Shown one piece after another: positions 1 through 12,600 of a stretch of DNA of 64,000 bases. The position numbers and the translations under genes are program-made. The DNA comes from Haliclystus octoradiatus (lineage: Eukaryota > Cnidaria > Staurozoa > Stauromedusae > Haliclystidae). The notes beneath the pieces were generated by a model. It was not told the origin of the DNA, searched no databases, and saw only the letters and a program-made list of their open reading frames with translations. The stretch lies in contig OU744450.1 in assembly GCA_916610825.1 (NCBI GenBank), positions 10,420,380 to 10,484,379 on the forward strand, given 5' to 3'. How positions within the stretch are numbered: the first letter of the stretch is position 1; the number at the start of each line of letters is the position of its first letter.

Positions 1-94
1 TTCCAAATGAATAGAAATCACCATCACAGTATTTGCGTATTGTTATCTCTCAGCTTGAGCTAGTTTTTCTTTTAATAAACCTAAAAATATAGTA

Positions 95-271
95 CAGTGA
101 AACCTGTTTATGACAGCCAGCTATGAGAGGTAGATAAATTGACCTCTGCAGGCAGGTGACCTCTAAATATATGGTTGATTCTATAGAAAATGCTATTTGA
201 GACATATCAAGAGTGACCAGTATAGACATGTGGCCGCTGTATAGAGGTGACCGTAATAACAGGTTTGACTG
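95..271 (+). mobile_element. CAGTgAAACCTGT MITE, copy 1
   Basis: Ends CAGTGAAACCTGTTTATGAC and CAGTCAAACCTGTTATTACG (right, inward) with TA outside each (93-94, 272-273). The interior carries repeated GGTGACC/CTATAGACA-type motifs that can fold back. Ends and TA duplication point to a Tc1/mariner-derived MITE. Confidence 0.8.
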
Positions 272-400
272 TAACAAAATTGAGTTTTTCAGTAAAAAAG
301 TTATAGGCAAGCAATGATTTTTTCACTAATTAATTGACCTGTTGGAGAACCTTAGATAAACAAGGACAAAATACGAACACGTCAAAGATTTTCGAGTTGT

Positions 401-424
401 GATATATATATATATATATATATT
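401..424 (+). repeat. TA microsatellite
   Basis: About twelve TA units, in the last visible RABEP1 intron. Confidence 0.9.
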
Positions 425-672
425 ATATACCATGGAATGAACAAGGTAACTCTGCGGAATGTTAGATTTAAAACTACTTCAACTGCACTTAAATGAAGAG
501 ATAAAAAGATATATTGCATACGAAGGAGGAGTCAAAATTAGCGGTCAATTTAAGATTAATGGAGAGTTGAAAAGAAGATGGGATGTTTTCCATCTTAAAG
601 GATGACACCTTCATTTTTTATTATTTAATTAAACATATAAAATCATGAAAAGCAAAACAGGTGATGACTAAC

Positions 673-3600
673 CAATTTCTTGTTTTGCGATGTCAAGGTC
701 TTGTTGTAATATTTTCTCCATATTTTCTTTGTCAAACTGTTCAGCCATGACACGATCTTTTAAAAACATGATCTGAAATAACAACAAATAATAAATACTT
801 ACTTGTTGGAGATATAAATAAGCCTTTGCCTGGAATGGCCTAATATACATTAAACTATGAAAAATGGTTGAATATTATTAAATAAATGGTAATAAAGTAC
901 AAACTAGAACACAAGCAACAATAATACCGCTCAATCATATAGTGACATTAAATATAAATTTGGCATAATCTTTAAAAGAAGAAATCTACGAAATATTTTT
1001 AACAAGAAGAAAGTTTGTCTATCAAAATTCTACGAGCAATCAAAGGGACTAAGCATGACAGCGCGGGAAAACGATCTGCATTGTCCGAGTGATTGGATGA
1101 GCCTATAGCAGTTGTTGGGGGTAACAAGCGAATTTTGCTTTCGGGTTAGTAAGATCATCCTACTCAAGCGATAGAATGATCCTACCTTCTAGGAAGATCA
1201 TCTTTCCTTGTAAATTGAAATAAAAATATAATGTGTAGATATTTTAGTAGGTAGGGTCATCCCCTCCTTGTAAACAGCGTCTTTTTCCGACTATGATTAA
1301 AGGGTCATCTCTCTTGTGATTTATTTATAAGTACCATATCATGTCATAAATTATCGTATTTCCAAGAATCTTTGTCAACCTTGCCTGACCGTGATTTGTG
1401 GCTTTGTGTAGCAAACATGAGAGGCGGACCATCTATAGCACCCATACTATAGGCAACGTACCTGTCCAGAAAGTTCTTGTTCTTTTGCAGAAGACGTCGA
1501 TTCATCTTGGCATTCTCCGTCCACATTATCTCTTTGAGATTCTGATGATTGGTCCTACATTATGAAAAAGAAAACTGGTTTAATTACATCTGAGATTGCG
1601 TATCTCTTTCATGGAGCAGTACATCATATAAATGGCATTTATCGTTTCAACACAGAATAAAATGTAGTCCAACAGATTTAGATTTCTGATGATGTTTCGG
1701 CGTTCTGTGATTATAAAACAACGGTTACAAAATAGATTAGCTTTTACACATTTTTTTTTTATAAACTTGTAAAAGTTGAGAAATCTTGAAGAAGAAATAA
1801 ATTCCAAAATTATCAAAATTATTCCTGGTAACATAAAATTATTTTGAAACAATAGCTAACAGCAAATAGGTTTATTAATAAATAACAACGTTTCGGGTTC
1901 TCAACTGAGCCCATTTTCAAGTTAAATATAAGGTTAAAAAGTAATCTAATTTACAGTTTTTACATAATAAATAGCTATAATAATAAAAATGCATCTTCTC
2001 TAATGAAAACTGAAACCTTGCCCTAATGGACAATCTGATTCTACAAGATCAATAGTATTTTCGTAAATTTCATCCCCAAAGATACATTTTTATTATTATA
2101 GCTATTTATTATGTAAAAACTATAAATTAGACTACTTTTTAACATTGTATTTAGCTTGAAAATATTCAGTTAAGAACCCGAAACGTTGTTCTTTATTAAT
2201 AAATCTGGCGCCAAATTATTGTCTAAGAAGACTCTTATTGAACATAAATTATGTGTCTACATTTGATAACGTAAATAGAAACACAAAGTTAACACTAATC
2301 TAAAAACCAAACTACACTTGTAATACACTTGATAAGTTTGAAAACTCTCATATTATAGATGTTGTCATACCAGAAGGCTAATGCCAGGATGTGAAATCTT
2401 TTCATGCTGCCTTGAAAGATCCTAGCATGGAACAAACAATTAATTAGACAAATTAAAACCATGTAATATCTACTTATAAAATTCTAAAAATTAATTTTAC
2501 ATTTACTGGAAGTCATCCCCCCCTTAAGCACAAGTGCCTGTTTATTGGGGGAAATTGACAATTTTTAAATTTACATATAACAAACGATTAACATGTGTGC
2601 ACTGATGTGGAATCGCAGATTACCGCATTCACTGGTAGAGATAGAGTATTTGACTGAAACTGCAAACTGAGTTAACCCCTGCGAAAAGATTCATGAGTTA
2701 ATGAGCGTGAAATTGCCTAAAAGTAAATGACTGTAATGATTGTCCATGAACATGAACTTTCTGTTTATGAACCGTTCATGATCTTTCAGGCAATTTCACA
2801 TTCATGAACAAGTTCATGAACCGGTTTATGAAGTGTTCATGCAGTCTTTGTGACTGTTCATTAAAGGTTTACCACATATTTGCTATGTTTGTAATCATAT
2901 TTACTAGACGAGAAAAAGTTGGGAGACACGAGTGAAGCGCTAAGAAATCACGAGCTCCGTCGAGTTTAGTAAATCTGAATACAAACATTTGCAAGCGTGT
3001 GTTAACCCTTTTCTAAAATAAAACTAACGTTGGAATCTCATTCGACAACGAATTTTCAAATTAGAATTTAAAATTCAACTTTAATTCATAAACCAAGCAA
3101 AGGGAAATCCACAACAAGATAAATATTGTTGAATAAAGAAAGACATACACAAACATGTCTGTAATATAAATTGTACAACCGTTCTCCAGAAAATTAATGT
3201 ACTGATTGTTTACTGATTGTACTTATTGTCTTTCGTTCTGTGTTTTTATTTTGCATCCTGCACGATTAAAAACTCATTTACCACGCATTTTAACAATTAT
3301 AAGCATCTTGAGCTAAATATCGTTTTGTAAGTCGTTGCCATAATTGAGATTTGTTATCAGAAAGTTATAATTTCTGTATTTTATCACAGATCAAACTTTT
3401 TGAAGCTAGCAGTGATCCCAGGTTATTGGAGCCATGTTTTACCCTAGGATTTCATGTATGTTCTTTCCACCAATCAGATCGCAGAAAACCATATATAAGA
3501 TATTTTAGAGGAACTGTTCATGAACCCACAAAATAATGCTCATGAACTGTTCATGAAATCAAAATTTTGTAGAGGGGAAATGCTATCAATTGACATAGAA

Positions 3601-6600
3601 TCAGAACAAAATTATGTTGACATAAATAATAGTTACCTCTCATCACAGATAAGCGCTGCCAGTTCTTAAAATACATATGACATAAAAAATGTTTGAGATG
3701 ATTTCAAGGCTTACCAATTGCTCAATCATTTCACGATGTAATTCAAGGAAATCTGTTTGCAAATTTGTCAATGTGGTTTCTTGCTTCTCTTGGTCTTGTT
3801 TGAATAATTTCAACTAACAATGAAATGATAAACAGAATATCAAAAAACGAACACGACTAAATCTATTGTTAGCATCGAGCTAAAATTTGTTGTGCGTTTA
3901 TAAGGTCACACTGACTAACCTGCATACGTGAGTTGAATAATTTATTTGCATAATTTAGTTGAATAATTTAGTTACATAATTTAGTTGAATAATTTAGCCG
4001 AATCATTTAATTAAATAATGTAACTGAATAATTTAGTTGAATAATTTAGTTGAATAATTTAGTTGAATAATTTAGTTGAATAATTTCGTTGAATAATGTA
4101 GTTAAATAACTTAGTTCAATAATTCAATTAAATAATTTCGTTGAATAATTTAGTTGAATAGTTTAGTTGGGAAATTGAAGAATCACAGACCATGAAGCTC
4201 ATTTGCTCACATTATGTAAATTTTGGGCTCAAAACAAGTGAAACAAACTTGAGAGAAGAAAATTATTCTTGAAAGAATTAAAACTACTCAGTGTAATCAG
4301 CATACTCTATAGATGTTGATATTAAGAGATAAAGTGAGCAAATTCTCCAAGTTCATCTTACTTGATTATCTACATCTCCAGTGGTACTAGATATGCCATT
4401 ATTCAGAGCGCGGTTTTCTTCGACTTGTGATTTGAATTTTTCCTACACAAAAAGCACAACATCTAAAAAAATTAGAAAATAATAACTAGCATCAAAAACA
4501 TATACAAACACATAACATCTAACATTCTAAGAAATCAAAATTGAACAATCTGTCAATATAAAAATAAACTGTGACAATCAACAAAAGCCTTTAATTTTAG
4601 GATTAGATTAGGATCATTTCACATATTACCTACAACTATACACCGCTTCCCTTATAAAAAGACTGCCACAACGTTAGGGATCCTGAGAACTTGGTTCCCG
4701 CTTCCCCGGGAAGCTAGAAAAACTGTAATGTTTCCAATTATAGAGATTGTTTTCTTATTTTAAATGATGTTTTTGGATTTTGTACTTTCTATGATTTGAA
4801 ATTCATGTCATCGTGCCTCAAAGTAAGTTTTAATTCGACCCTATCATCCCACAAGTTTTTCAATTTGACAATGTGGATGCTGGAAGACATGAACCTTTCT
4901 GACACCCTAGCCGCAGCATGCCGAAAGGTATAATCTGATTTTTGATGTATAGCTTGGTTTGCTTATTACAATCAAAGGTGATGAAAAGGCTGCACGCTTA
5001 AGGTATAATTTATGATTACATCATAATCTTTGAAAATACATTTTTTTAACTAGAACAAGCAACACTACTATGAATACTAAATAATTAATAATAGCATGTT
5101 ACTTAATGAAAAACATTTAATATATGTTTCATAACTGATATCATTCACTGAGTACCCAAATACATAGCTTACTAAGTTTACTGCTGCAAGCGGCATATCA
5201 GTGATAATAACTTTGGAAACTAGCTTCTTGCCTGACTGAAGCTATTTTATTTCCATGACCACACAACTTTAGGATTGCTTTAGAATTGTTACAAAGCCCA
5301 GGACAACATACCGGCAATTATAATTTTGTTTATATTAAGTAATGCAATATCATGTCTGAGTTATACACAACTATTATAATAAATATTAACACATGTATAG
5401 TAGAAGATCAAGAATTAGAATACTACGCATACTTTGATGTTAGCACCACAGCCATAACTACATGCTTCTGAAGGGAAGGGTTTTTGTCAATTTTGCTGAA
5501 TGAAATGGGCATTTTGCCTCAAAGTAGGCAGGGCATTTGAATATATTTGGGAGCTTCAGTACTGTAATACAGTCAAAAATTTATTATATTGCAAATTTTT
5601 GTCAATAAAATTACCCGAGATATGAATTGGAAATTTCTATTGGGGGCTTCACACTCCCTCTTGATTTACGGTTATGGTCAGCACTATCGCAGTCTACAAA
5701 ACACAAATAACACATACATTTGTCTCACCTTTTCATTTTTTAATGCGGATTGTAACGTATCATATTTCTCTTTGTATGCTATACATTCCTTTTGAAGGCG
5801 TTGTAATTGCTTTTCATAATTCTGACACATCATACATGACTGATGGAATGAGTTTGACTGTAAATAGAGCAGGAAATTACATTTGAAAGTTATACCAATT
5901 AATGGGAAACGAACCATACTTTGAGGACTGAATTAACTGGGAATGACATTCACATGTATAACACAGTGTGACTAAAGTGAGGTATGTTATGGATTGTAGG
6001 TGTTTCCCTTAATTTGCTATTTTACAAGCTTGCTGCCTAGACATCTTAGACAATTTCTAAAATCTCCCACCCTTCTCCTGTGGAAGTTGGTAAGTCTTGG
6101 TTAGTAAGTCTCTGTAGGAATTCCACTGACTAAATAGTGTGACTGGAGCTGCTTGGTGGTGGTGTCACACCTGGCTTTGGTCCGCTAGCCTTGGGTATAA
6201 GGTTTACTTTTTAAATTAAAAAAAAAAGATTAACAAGTTTTCTGATACGAATAGAGCGGATCAGAAAGGAGGGTAATGAGACTATCCTATATGAGAATTC
6301 CATAACTTTGCAAAATTATGAAATAAAAGAAATACAAAGCGTTGTGCCGCTGTTTAAGTACTCATCATCAGTCTAATAAAACCTTTCTAAAATCTACAAG
6401 TAACAACCAATTTCAGTCATATATGTCCAACAAGGTGTTCCAAAGATATAGGCATATCTGTTCTGGGAAGTGAACAATTTCTTTTTCGCAAGAAAACAGA
6501 TACGATTTTTTGAAATCTAGACTTTGCTAATTTTCCACAGTGGGTTCTCTTGTCATTTTGACATGAGCTCCGACTTTCGAAGGAGCACTATTTATGAAAT

Positions 6601-9600
6601 ATGGTACTTTCAACATTATATAACTCAGCTTAGAAGAGTTCAAATCGAAAAATTATTGTCGCCATTCCTATTTAGTTTGCATGGGCTACTCGATTCTGGA
6701 AAACAATTATTGGTGTCATATGCACTTTAAAGGTAACTAAGATATTTTTAGTCAAAAAGATCATTTTGAGGATTTGAGATTGACATCTGACTAACCTCAG
6801 CCATTGTGCTCCATCCAGTCTCATTTAAATGTAAATTAGCCTCGATCTGTTGTTCTTTTGATAGAGGACTGTCAATAGTAGAAGTCTCACTTAAAATACT
6901 AGATGAAATATCTCCCTGAGATCTTGACTTTGCTGGAGTGATAACCCCGAGATCTAAAACAAAACATAATAATTAAATGCAAACAAGCTGTAGGCTACGT
7001 GCCTGGATTGTCAGAGTAAATCTGAGAAATCGCCTTTTTAAGTTTCTATGAATACGATCAGGGAAATTGTCATCAGTTAGAACATGCAGTGGCTATATAA
7101 CAATTTTTTGATTCCATAATATGACGTCGTAAGACGCTCATGCGTTTGGAAATTGTAGGATAAACATTTTTCAAATATTCCCATTTGAGGCTCCAAGCTG
7201 AAGAAAAATAGGAAACTACAATGTATAATTAAAAAAATAATACCAAGAAAAGCTGCCTCTATTTAAAAATGACTAACATTGTGAAGTTTTCATTTAATCC
7301 AATGACATTTTAATAAGTAGAAACATTGAATTGAAATTGAATTTTAAATCATTAATTGTAATTCCAAACGACCTTCTGCAAAAACTCGATTCTGAAAAAT
7401 GTTCTGTTATAGAGAAGGGTTACCACACATTTGTATTCTTATTTACTACACAAGGATTGCTGGAAGACACAAGGGGAGTATTGAAAGCTCGAGCCTCTCA
7501 CGGCAAGTGTGTGGTGACCTTTTATTTTTTGCAAATGATAGACTGATACAATGTAGAATTCAACACAATGATGTAATTATACATTCGTAAACAAAGCTCA
7601 CATATCCTATCCAACATGATGTTGGAGATTAGACGTGACGCTTATCATTTACATTTACACGTCAAGAATACATCTAGAATATTCTATCTTATCTAGAACG
7701 CTGACACTCAATAACTCATTGTGCTATTGACGTAACACCTTCTTTGTCGTAATGCTATCTATTGTTTTTTAGTCGAAACCGATTAGGGTACTATTCGATG
7801 ATCTGCATTCTGATTGGTTGCTCCATCGTTCACTCTTTTCTCATAGTGGACGCTGGCAAGTTCCCTCGCAAATTTCAAAAAGTAAACAAGTGATTCGCAA
7901 ATGTTTTTGAATCAAATTTCATACGAATTGCGAGAGTAAATTATAATTTCCGTCCCCGAGAAAACAAAACAAGTAACAAAATATGAGATGAAGTTGTTCT
8001 ATGGTAAGCTATGCATGTACAATTTTAATCTTATTTAACAATATTCTCGCCACTTCTCGCTACTTTATTGTAGATACAAATTAGTCCGCTAGTCAGCTGA
8101 AGTTTATAAACAACAAACTTTTATACTACAAATTGCAAACATTTATGTATTTTTAGATACTCAATAGTTACCCTCTCAAGTTTGCTATTTTGTGGGACTG
8201 TATTTTGTAGCCAGTATTAATATCCGACTGTTTTGTTTTAAAAATTAAATCTGAATCAAGTCGAATTAAAATTCATCCTCCTTAGTAAATGAACGTCTAC
8301 TATTGCGTACATCTGGGCAATTACGCTAGTACGTATTAAGATAACGCTCTCGATAGCGTACGAATAATAATTATTTGCGGGGATAACTAATTCCCAACAA
8401 TGATTTCTTCTGCAATAGTATTGTTATTTAACTAACTTGTCAAAATAAAATAAATCATCTAGGGGCTACTCAGAAAATTCAATAATGAAAAATAGATGGA
8501 ATATTAGATGAATATAAATTAGGCAATGGCAGATATTGTTACCCGTAAAATCTTGTATATCACTAGCTGATGACGTTGATAAAATGTTGGAGCTGGATGC
8601 TGATTTACGAATATTAGATTTCTTCATGCTATCATCATTTTGATCTTCCTCTGTTCCCTGTTTTTGTTCAATGTTAACAGGTGAAGATACCATTGGGAGA
8701 TTTTCTTTCTCAGTTTCACTATCAGAACTTGCAGATGATGATGATAAAATAATTGATTGATTACTTGATGCGGATGGTGACTGAAATAAACATAGGGAAT
8801 TATAATCAAACAATGCATCTGAAGTACAGTAGGCTGAATCTCAAAGGAAATCTCTTGGTATCAGTTCAAAAACTGTTTATGAGGAATTGTTAAAATACCT
8901 ATAATTCATTAAACTTTCAAATAAATTTAATCTTACCCAAGTTGTGAGTAAAACAGAAAACATCATGCATAAAAAACAAGGCATATTGTTTGATATAATA
9001 AGACACATATTTCCTTTTCAAATTTCAAATTTAAGTTCAGAAATTTCAAAACGAATTTCAGAAACTTCCTACTCAATAACAGACATTTTCAAGTCAATTT
9101 CAAAAATTTACAAAGGAATTTCAGACTGATGTATATATCTTTCAATGATGAAGTTAATGAGAACTATGTTCAAATGTAGATAGAAGGATGAGCATATTGA
9201 AATTAGCGAAGGACGGAGATTGGCAAGGCATGCATAATACAGCCAAGAAGACATCCAATGCCTTGCTCTTCTTCAATCTCCGTCATCCTTCGGCCTTCAC
9301 AAATTTTACTATGTTCCTTCTATCTACAATCGAGCATAGTTATCATTAACTTCATGATTGACAGATACACACATGAAGTTGGCAGTTGCCTGAAGAGTAA
9401 TTATTTGTCTGAAATTCATTTGAAATTTCTGAAATTTACTTGAAATTGTCTGTTATTGAGTAGGAAATTTCTGGAATTCATTTGGAATTTTCTGAACTTA
9501 AATCGGAAATTTCTAAAATTTAATTGTAGTTGAATGAAATTTTACTGAGGATAAACACTATCTTTAAATCCCGCTGCAAGCTCTCCTGTTAAATGGCACA

Positions 9601-12600
9601 GTCTTCTTGTAGACAACCAATCTGCCTTAGTGCTGAATTGAGCACATGTAACATCATGTCTCTGTCAGTTCCTTCTTCCTAGGACCCTAGATTAACCTAG
9701 TTATCGGTGCGGCTCAGGGCGATACTGTTCTTTCTTTGCTTAAACGCACCGCTGAATGGTTTATGAAAGTCAATGAGGGTTGATGCTTATTGAATGGCTT
9801 GTTTGATCAGTGACTGCATGCATGTCTATGATCTGTTATGCCAAAGCCATTCATCTAAACAAATGATATCAAGTTTGTATATGAACACAATTGTAATGTT
9901 GTTGCTATTGTATTTGTTGACGTGGTTGATTTATGTGCTGCTGATATTTTACGCTGTTCATTGTTTATTTTCCCCCTCCCTATCCATGCCTTTGACAAAC
10001 GTAAATGTAGCTAGGAATTCCACTGACTTAGCAGTGTGACTGGAGCTTGGTTGGTGGTGTCAGGTCTGCTATTGCTCAACTAGCTATTGTATTTTGCTTC
10101 CAACCTCCTACCAACCAAGCACCTAGCTCAAATTATTGTGATGTTAAGGATCCGAGATAAAGGGTTTAATTGGAAATTTCTGGAACTGCATTGGAGGCCT
10201 CTGGAATTGATCTGGAAATTTCTGAACTTGATTTGAAAATTTCTGAAATTCATTTGGAAAAAGTGTAGCTAACCAGGGAACATAAGAAAACGTTAATTAA
10301 TTGTAGCCTACTAACCATAATTGGAGATACGCGATTGAGAAGTGGTGATAGATTGCCAACAGATAATTTTGGTAGTTTCTTGGTTGATGGTGGAGTTTCT
10401 AATTTGATTAATTTTTGCCGATCTTTTTTCTTTTGTCGTAAATTATGTGAAAATTTCTCTAGTTGATTTGGTAATAATAATTCTCTCATACAGTCTAACT
10501 CCATCATAAATAATGTCTGTTGTTCTAAAAATTCATCATTTGCCATACGCCATGTCTGTTTTAATTCACGATGTGACATTCGTTCTTGCTCAAGTAATCT
10601 ACAAACTAAAACAAAGATAAGTCTAAAACAATAAATAAAAACAAACATAGGTCTACTTGATCATGTAATTGACTATCATGTGGGCTAAAACTAAGGGAGA
10701 ATACTGACTGGGGAACATTGCGCGCAACAAACTCGTGCATCATCAGTTCAAACAAAGCTTTGAGAAAAGTTGCCCTACGTGTGACTGGTTTCGTTTTATT
10801 ATTCTGTTGGTAGCTATACGACGTCCTTTGGTTTCATTATTTTATCACGTTCTGGACTGAATTTGATCAAGAGTATAAAAAAACGTAAAAGTAAAATATA
10901 TATGCAGAACCGGTTTTAGTTTGATCAGTTCGATTGATATGCTGAACGAAATGTAAAACCAAACAAGAACCTTATCCCCATTGAACGTGGAAGCTGACTT
11001 GCATGAAATAGATAACAAAAATATATAATGTGTAGACTTGAACAAGCTCAGCTTGCAAACATGATTGATACACTTTGTATCCAGGATCATTTGTGATGCA
11101 GAATCAATCACGTATTCATGTTAAATATTAGTGAAATGTCGGCTCAGCACTAACTTACAGTGGAATCAATAACAAATTTCAATAATTTTGTTTAACATTT
11201 TGATTTTCGTTATAAAGCCAAATCCTTGCGTTTCTTTTTCCTGTGTTTGATTGCAACGATCGGTCCATAAAAACTTGCCAGCTAACAAGGCAACTTCAGT
11301 AAATATAACCAAGGATAAATATACCAGAAGCAAACTAATATGAAAATTCAATAAAACTATGCAAATCTGAGTTTTATACATGGAATAAATCATGATAAGT
11401 TCATGGCTTTGACATTTCTTCCGGTCTCGTGTTTTTGGTTAATTTGTTCCAAACAATAGAATTAAGGAGAGTCCAACTCTGTTTCAAAAAGAGTATTTGA
11501 ATTTGGTATGAAGATCCAAGTTGCTCGCGCAAAGTTCCCCGGTCAATATCCTCATTTTAATCACAAAAGTTAAAAAGTCTTATTATCAGAGTGTACTTTT
11601 GTTAAAGGGGCAAAATTGACCGACGACCGCTGCGAGATCAATTTGAATTTATGCTTAGCGTAATTCAACCGTCTCGCTTTGAAACTATTGTTATACGCAA
11701 GCCTAATTTGTAATAAATTCATGTCAACAATGAACATTGTGTTATAAACAATAAACATGCACATGATCCTAAGTGCGTAGCGCCTGCCGGTCATTTTTGC
11801 TCCTTTAAAATAGACATTCCAAATTATCTATACGCCAGTTACCATAAGTGGGATTGTTTGGATAAGGTTACATTTTGGTTTTATGGATGAAGTAAATGAA
11901 AAGTTTATCAGTTTTATCATCTGTACCTCTGTTGTGTTCTATTCCCTATTCACCATATTTTATCAGCCAATCACAACAATTATTACCAAAAAGGTGGTAG
12001 TGGAAAGAACAATCAGATCGCTAAACTCGCCACAAATGGGAGACGGACTATACAAAGAAAAAATCATCCCAATTGAATTTTTCATGACCAGTTGCACAAG
12101 TTCATGAACTGTTCTGAATACTGGCAATTTAACGTCCATGAGCGCTTGAGGAACTGACCGTCACCATTTACAACGGATTATTGTTCAAATTTATTGTTCC
12201 CGGTATATTTTAGTAGGTTTTCTCTTAATAATCATTGGTTATATTTATATAACGTCATTGTTTACAACGGATCATCTATCATAAAGTCACTCATTTTTAT
12301 TCCTGTGAACTTATAAAATAGTTGATAACGTCTTATTTACAAAAATCTTTGGTTTTCATTATCAAATACAAGCAACATAGTAATTTTTCAACAATAAGAA
12401 GTATTTTGGATGCGATGGAACGTATAAAATGTCATTTGAACATGCAATATCAAGAATTCTTTAGAATTTGAAAGAAAAACATTTGTGTCAATGTTTGTAT
12501 ATTAACATTGAATCCATAGTCAAATGAATTAGAAGCAACATCATGAACAACAAAACAAATCAAAACCGATCATTCGCCATCATAATAGTAGATACCACAA

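Noticed and set aside
1871..2207. Hammerhead ribozyme near CCGAAACGTT
   Set aside because: The required CUGANGA core is not intact next to the GAAAC segment.
2363..2412. RABEP1 exon candidate reading HEKISHPGISLL
   Set aside because: Weak splice sites and no similarity to rabaptins.
3351..3536. Conserved small protein (SYNFCILSQIKL) because a similar frame occurs at 12560-12802
   Set aside because: Both frames lie in two copies of the same noncoding repeat, and they diverge by frameshift after the shared start.
3637..3664. Extra RABEP1 mini-exon with good splice sites
   Set aside because: It is 28 nt long between two phase-0 exons and would break the frame; no family similarity.
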